From: Russula earlei
Taxonomy: Eukaryota > Basidiomycota > Agaricomycetes > Russulales > Russulaceae
Reading direction: 5' to 3'
Assembly: GCA_025769875.1 (NCBI GenBank)
Contig: JAGFNK010000022.1
Coordinates: 62,001 to 126,000, forward strand
DNA length: 64,000 nucleotides
Shown piece by piece: positions 58,661-64,000 of the stretch (its first letter is position 1; every line of letters begins with the position of its first letter). The notes beneath the pieces are model-generated. The model worked only from the letters and a program-made list of their open reading frames with translations, ran no database searches and was not told the origin of the DNA. The position numbers and the translations under genes were made by a program.

Positions 58661-61460
58661 ATGTTTGCAAAGTTGTATGACACGGGTCCGAAGGGTTGGT
58701 TCATTGAGATCTGGCTGGATCATATAAAGGTGAGCAAATTATCTTCAACATCTCACTTGTTGCTCATGCCTCACAATTTGGGGTCAAAGTCCTCAGCAAA
58801 GTCATCGCGCTCTTCACTTCAGACTTTGGCGTCGACCTCTTCCTTTGCCAGCGCAGTCAAGTCGAGCACCAAGGCACTCCAGTGTGGAGTCAAACTGTAG
58901 CATCGCAAATGGCTCAAAGGCAATCACCCAGCCTCTCAAGCGCGCAAAGCATGTGGCATCCAATGCCACCTCCACACCCATTGAAAGCGAACAAGAAGTG
59001 GAGCAAGCACTGACAATGGATGATCATATGAGTATCAGCAGCAATGGCACAACTGGCGATGCTATCGAGATTGAATCAGATAATGAGGAGCTTGAAAAAG
59101 ACCTACGTATGTCGTTTTATTATCATTTTTTACCTCTTTTGCTTACTTGGACACTAGAAGACACAAAGAAGTCATGGTGGTCCCCCATCTACACATTTTT
59201 CAAGCCTGACATCTCTATTCAAATTCACAAAAACCACGTCTCCCACTTCTTCACCTGTTTGTCAAAACATTGCAAGACAGGCTCGAAAGGCGTTCGGCGC
59301 TATCAAGATAAGGGTGACAAATCTTCAACTGCAAATCTCAAGCACCATGCCATCCGATGCTTTGGTGAGGATGCGGTGAATGCAGCTATGAAGGGCGAGG
59401 CTGCTAGTGAAGGCCGCACTGGCAACATATTTGCAGCATTTGCCCGCCAAGGACAGCAACCTGTCACGTACTCGCATCAAGCACACACGAACACAGAATT
59501 TCGGTAAGTAGTACTTATTATCAGCTAAATGCTCTATTCTAAACACATTGAACAGCGCGCACATTGCAAAATGGGTGGCAGAATGCAACCGTCCTCCGCA
59601 AATTGTCTCTGATCCCGAGCTCATCGATATTTTCAAGACCGGGCACCCCAACCATAAAGTTCCATGTCCAAACATGGTTCGACATGATGTCAAGGCCACA
59701 TACATCAAGTGCCGTGAACAGATAAGCAAACTACTGCAAGAACACCCAGGTCACATTCACTTCGCGACCGATTGTTGGACTTCAACCAACCACTGCGTGT
59801 TCGTTGCCTGGACTGTACACCTTGAGCATCAAGGTGCCATGCTAGCTTTCTTACTTGATATCATTGAGGTTCCGGAATCTCATATGGGTACAGCTTTGGC
59901 AAAGGCCTTTCAGAAGATGCTTGAAATGTTTGGACTCCAAGATCGTATTCTGGCCATAAATGCTGACAATGGATCTGCGAACAACATGCAGACCAAAGCT
60001 CTCGCAACGATGGAGAACTCTTTTGATGGACAAAACCATGTCCACTGTTTCAATCACACTCTGCATCTCTCGGCCAAAGCCCTCCTCAGCCCATTCAACA
60101 CTGCATTAGCTGGTGTATCTGATAACAATGATGACGTTGGTGAAGATGGTGCACTCAATGAAGAAGACAAGGACAAAGACGAAGATGAGGATGAGGACGA
60201 GGATGAAGATGAAGACAGATTGGATGTACCGGATGAGGATAATGATGATGATGGTATTGATGAACTTGAGAACCTAGATGAGGAGAAGAAGGAAGAGATC
60301 ATGGAAACTACAGCTACTGTTCGTCAAATTGTGACGAAGGTATGTACTATCTTAGTTGTTCCCTGGGACTCGGAGTAACCACTGATCTTGATTCAATAGC
60401 TTCATTGTCTGTCATTTGCTATCATTCACTCAACAACTATCACTCTCCCAAAGTGGTGCAAGTGTTGCAAGGAGCTTGGACTCAAGCCGCGCCTCATGCC
60501 GCGTGATGTTGTGACATGCTGGAATTTGATGTACTACATGCTTCGTTTTGCAACGAAATATCGTGAGGTTATTGATGCAATGACGGCTGACAAGGTCCTC
60601 AAGCTTCAGAAGTATGAGCTTGATGATGAAGAGTGGGTTATCGTTGAAGATCTTGTCTTGGTACTACGGGTAAGTCATATTTTTACTTAATTGAATTAAT
60701 TCCTAATATCTCCCCAAAGCAATTCAAGAATGCAACTATCTTCTTTTCACAAGACTCCACGGGAATCGCTGCCGTCATTCCTGCAATGGATCAGCTTACC
60801 AGCCATCTCAACCCAAAGACAGGGAAAGAGTTCCCAGCTGCTCTCATTGAAGCCATGAAGCTTGCACGCAAGAAAATGAACCATTACTACTCCCTCACCG
60901 ACAACTCTATTGCGTACCGCATCACTATAGTTCTACACCCTGGCATGAAACTCAAATATTTTCACAACCAGAATTGGGAAGGTGAATGGATTGAGGTGGC
61001 GGAGAACCTTGTTTATGATGAATATGCGAAGTATGAGAAGCCTACCACTGATGACCTGGACCAAGACTCGGCCCAAATGAAAGAAGCAAACGACAAAGGA
61101 TACGCATCATCTGGTAATCTCTCTGTCACTACCCAACTCCGCCGGAACAAGGTCCAGGCCTACTTGAGCCTCCCTGTTGAAAATGTCAAAGATCCGCTGA
61201 AGTGGTGGTACAACAACCGTTTCGTATATCCAAGCCTTCATCATATGGCTTTGGATTATCTCAGTATCCCTGCCACCTTGACAGCTGTTGAATGGGTTTT
61301 TTCACAAGGCCGTCACCTTCTCCCATTCATGTGCAATAATCTCTCATCAGGTTCAATTCGAGCTTTTCTCTGCTTTGGTTCCTGGGCCCGTTGCAGTCTC
61401 CTTGTGTTTGATGATGTGTTGGCTGCAGTGTTGTCGAAAAAGAACATTTTGCTTGATTAG
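58661..61460 (+). CDS. hAT transposase of hAT2, one N-terminal frame disruption
   Basis: Exons splice through 58661-58720 and 58780 onwards, then a frame change near 58880-58895 leads into a long exon (to 59107), with further introns at 59108-59159, 59504-59555, 60340-60400 and 60670-60719. The product has a BED-type zinc finger (CLSKHCKTGSKGVRRYQ...LKHHAIRC) and the RNase H-like core (HFATDCWTSTNHCVFVAW, ADNGSANN, CFNHTLHLSAKALLS). An acidic Asp/Glu run follows, then DVVTCWNLMYYMLRFATKY and the dimerisation end (HHMALDYLSIPATLTAVEWV...GSWARC). Two usual Arg positions near the end read Trp and Cys, fitting CpG decay. Almost complete but probably inactive. Confidence 0.8.
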
Positions 61461-61496
61461 TTATACTACATACTTCTTTTATTTTACTAGCTAGTG

Positions 61497-62379
61497 TGTC
61501 ACAGTAACTAGCCATGTCAGTTCACAAGTGGAAAACAAGTCAATGATAGAGAGGTGTTCAAGAAATGGGCTGGTTCCCATGTATAATGAGTAAGGATCCC
61601 TGCAGCGGTCGAAGTGTTTTATGCTAAACAGGTTATGGCCAATAGACCCTTCCTAGTATGACTTGGTCCGTTGAGAAGCTAGGGTAAGTTTATAATGGGA
61701 TAGACTAGGGCTGGTTCCACTAGCTATATGCGTTCAAGTTCGTCAGGGGACCTTGAACAACGCAGAGAGAGTAGAGGAAGGTAGGTCTTAAAGGAGGAGA
61801 GCTCTTCTCAGGGGAGTGAAGAGAGACTCTTAGGGAAGGAAGGGAAAGGCAAAGAGTAGATGGTGGATGGTGTGTTGAGAGTTGATGAAATGGAGAGGTG
61901 GTTGTGGTTTGAGGTTTAAGGGCGAAGTGAGTTGCAGGAGAATATGTTGGACAAGAGTAGGTTGGATTCTACAAGAGACCAAGCTTAGGGCTTTGGTCAC
62001 AAAGTACTGAGCTTATATATACAGGAGAAGCGCAGCAATAGCTGCGCTTTGACTGGGCTACTAGTATAGTAGGAGTCATAATAAGTAGGAGTCATAGGAA
62101 TGAGGCCATGAATGAGTCAGAACCAAGTAACTGTGCTGCACAGTAGGTGTGCAGCATTGCACAGTCGAAACTAAGAAGTGAATATAAATGGAAAGAGAAC
62201 CAAACAAAGGGAAAGTAACAGCAATCCAGTGTTACCTGGACGTGTATGGATCACATGATAACACAGAAGGGATCACAAGACGTAAGAGATCACGAGACTA
62301 GTAAGTAAAGGGACATACGAAAGCAAGCAGTCCATAGCAAAAGGTAAGAGGTAAACGTAAAAGGAAAATGGTGTAACAT
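61497..62379 (-). mobile_element. Solo LTR3, minus, in hAT2
   Basis: 883 bp, TGTCACAGTAAC...GGTGTAACA, flanked by TAGTG (61492-61496 and 62380-62384). Inserted just after the transposase stop. TATA box (reverse) near 62012. Confidence 0.95.
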
Positions 62380-62616
62380 AGTGATACATATGTGAAACCT
62401 GCGGTTTTTTCTTACATACCGTGGTTATTATAGAACCCATACCAGTAACGGTGAACCCGAGCAATGTATGGTGAAACCGTACCCTTTATCTGTAAGGGTA
62501 CGGTGTTCACAGGTACGGGTAGGGGTTCAGGAAAATTTACCCGGGGGTTACCCGTTTCACACCTTAGTGATAACCAAGGCTCAATATTCTTAGCCTCCAA
62601 CCCTGTGCAAGAAAAG

Positions 62617-63445
62617 TGTTATGAAACCAAGGCCAAGTCCTGGCCATGGATTGTCCTATTTCACTCAAGAGAGACCTCTCTCACTTTGCATTGCTGACTC
62701 CCTTCCATTTACTGGGCTATCCCTCCTGTGGTACAAGATATTGCTATTGCAAAGGCACTATAACACGACCAGGCACCTGTTTCCTAATCAGGTAATCATT
62801 GTGTGGCAGCCACATGGCCACACAGCCACCATGGACCCGAAACAGCGGCACAAACTCTTAGAAACTGTTGCATAAATCATCTGACGTCATCAAGACCCCA
62901 ATGACATCATGGCTGACTGAGTGACTCCACAGTGACCTCATAGGCTCACTAAGTGCTCCACAGTGACATCATAATGATGTCATCGCTCCACAATGATCAG
63001 TAATGCGCTCAGTAAGCCTGAAACTTGACACAAGCAAGTTTATGCCTCTGTAGTCCTATTGGATGGTACCAAAGAGTCTAGAATAGTCCCAGTTCTTTGT
63101 AATCGACCTTGTACACTGTATATAAACCCCAATGAAGCATGGCAGTCGTCAGACTGTCCATTTGTGATACTCTCCTCTTCCTGGGTACTCCCCTGCGACC
63201 GCTCAGTCTAAAGTCCTCCCTCGTCTTCAAGGTACTCTTCAATGACTGCCTTGTTTAAAGTCCCTCGCTGCACTGGCCTCTACTCTTCGCCTCTGCCTCT
63301 TGCAACACGTGCCAGTCCCCATCTGGTATCTTCTAGTCGTTTGGCTCGTCCTCCTGTTCAACGCCGTTTACGCCGTGTACTGTCTGTTCCGACCCTTGCC
63401 CACCTGCTCCTGAGTCCTTAGTGATCAGCAGTACGTGTCTTGACA
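62617..63445 (+). mobile_element. LTR4, 5' LTR
   Basis: 829 bp, TGTTATGAAACC...GTGTCTTGACA, with a TATA box (cactgtatataaacccc near 63114). It matches 4982-5808 in reverse. There is no 5-bp duplication, and Gag-like coding follows, so it is a 5' LTR. 62575-62616 upstream is unassigned. Confidence 0.85.
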
Positions 63446-63491
63446 TCTGGACAGTCTCTCATCATCCCTGTATTGACCAGCCAACGCTCAA

Positions 63492-63722
63492 GTGTCCACT
63501 TCTAACTCCCCCACTTTGGTTAACACCTCCTTGCGCCTCCCTTCTCCTCAGCAACCTACCCCATGCACTGCCCTTCGCATCCTCACTGAAGACATCGACC
63601 CGGTCGACACATCCTCGCCCCTCAGCCTCTTGTACTCCCCAACAGCCCCACCATCATCTCCCAGCATTCCCCAGCCTATCCCAGGCGACTTTGTCCCTGT
63701 TGGCACTCCCCCTCCTGCGCAG
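63492..63722 (+). pseudogene. Gag N-terminus of the LTR4 element, interrupted
   Basis: An open frame reading STSNSPTLVNTSLRLPSPQQ and then a Pro/Ser-rich region (PTAPPSSPSIPQPIPGDFV). The first codon is GTG where an ATG is expected. The frame is broken at 63723 by a minus-strand LTR4. Confidence 0.45.
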
Positions 63723-64000
63723 TGTCAAGACACGTACTGCTGATCACTAAGGACTCAGGAGCAGGTGGGCAAGGGTCGGAACAGATGGTACGCGGCGAAG
63801 GCGGCGTTGAACAAAAGGATGAGCCAAACGACGAGGAGGTACCAGATGGGGACTGGTAGGTGTTGCAAGAGACAGAGGCGAAGGCTAGAGGCCAGTGTAG
63901 CGAGGGGCTTTAAACAAGGCGGTCGTTAAAGAGTACCTTGGAGGCAAGGGGAATCTTTAGACTGAGCGGTTGCAGGGGAGTACCCAGGAAGATGAGAGTA
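63723..64000 (-). mobile_element. LTR4, minus, cut by window end
   Basis: Begins TGTCAAGACACGTACTGCTG, identical in layout to the start of the solo LTR4 at 4982, and continues to the window edge. Its right end and target duplication are outside. Confidence 0.85.

Larger units (their letters stand above)
58370..62566 (+). mobile_element. hAT transposon (hAT2), nearly complete
   Basis: Ends match as inverted repeats TAAGGTGTGA / TCACACCTTA, with further similarity (cgggtaccc-like). The flanking octamers are GTCACCAC (58362-58369) and GTGATAAC (62567-62574): related, both with the T2 and A7 typical of hAT targets, but with three differences. 4197 bp including a solo LTR3. Carries one transposase gene. 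Confidence 0.75.

Noticed and set aside
1..64000. tRNA or rRNA genes
   Set aside because: No convincing T-loop (ggttcgaatcc) with paired acceptor stem and no rRNA-like conserved stretch was seen by eye; a covariance-model scan would be decisive.

Overview
The window comes from a filamentous basidiomycete, most likely an Agaricomycete. Host genes carry many short introns (about 45-65 bp) with GT-AG, and once GC-AG, borders. The transposable elements (a KDZ/Plavaka transposon, hAT elements, chromodomain Ty3/gypsy and Ty1/copia elements) and a DUF6532 gene fit the same group. I could run no searches; family names rest on residues and gene structure that I recognise.

Layout. 1-1653: no recognisable gene. 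1654-37525: a deeply nested transposon district. It holds decayed hAT elements, a mariner-like TA-flanked MITE, five LTR families (called LTR1-LTR5 here) mostly as solo LTRs with 5-bp target duplications, and a 5'-truncated chromodomain gypsy element. An intact 5977-bp Plavaka transposon (10165-16141) sits inside the chromodomain codons of that gypsy element. Further on are a copia element with an internal inversion (22685-27326), a satellite of about 150 bp per unit, a decayed gag, and a long-inverted-repeat element (33757-37525). 38039-56450: a compact, GC-rich host gene island: C2H2 zinc finger, CCT3 chaperonin gamma subunit, ADF-H/PH protein, a small basic protein, an unrecognised multi-exon gene, a DUF676-type lipase and a vezatin-like membrane protein. 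57300-64000: transposons again: more MITE copies, a nearly complete hAT element (58370-62566) carrying a solo LTR3, and the 5' end of an LTR4 retrotransposon.

Most striking: (1) the Plavaka element has a spliceable 979-codon transposase and a divergent DUF6532 gene inside one pair of terminal repeats; removing the element plus one GTAC duplication restores the gypsy chromodomain frame. (2) The copia element is explained by one inversion whose breakpoint lies on a palindrome inside its 5' LTR. (3) Older copies show CpG-to-TpG/CpA decay, and nearly all in-frame stops in them are TGA, as expected from C-to-T change at CGA codons.

Host genes are annotated as spliced models I worked out by hand. 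The models for CCT3, ADF-H/PH, lipase, the 90-residue protein and the Plavaka transposase have consistent phase throughout, apart from one extra base in CCT3. The N-terminal exons of the vezatin-like gene and of the hAT transposase at 58.7 kb remain uncertain.
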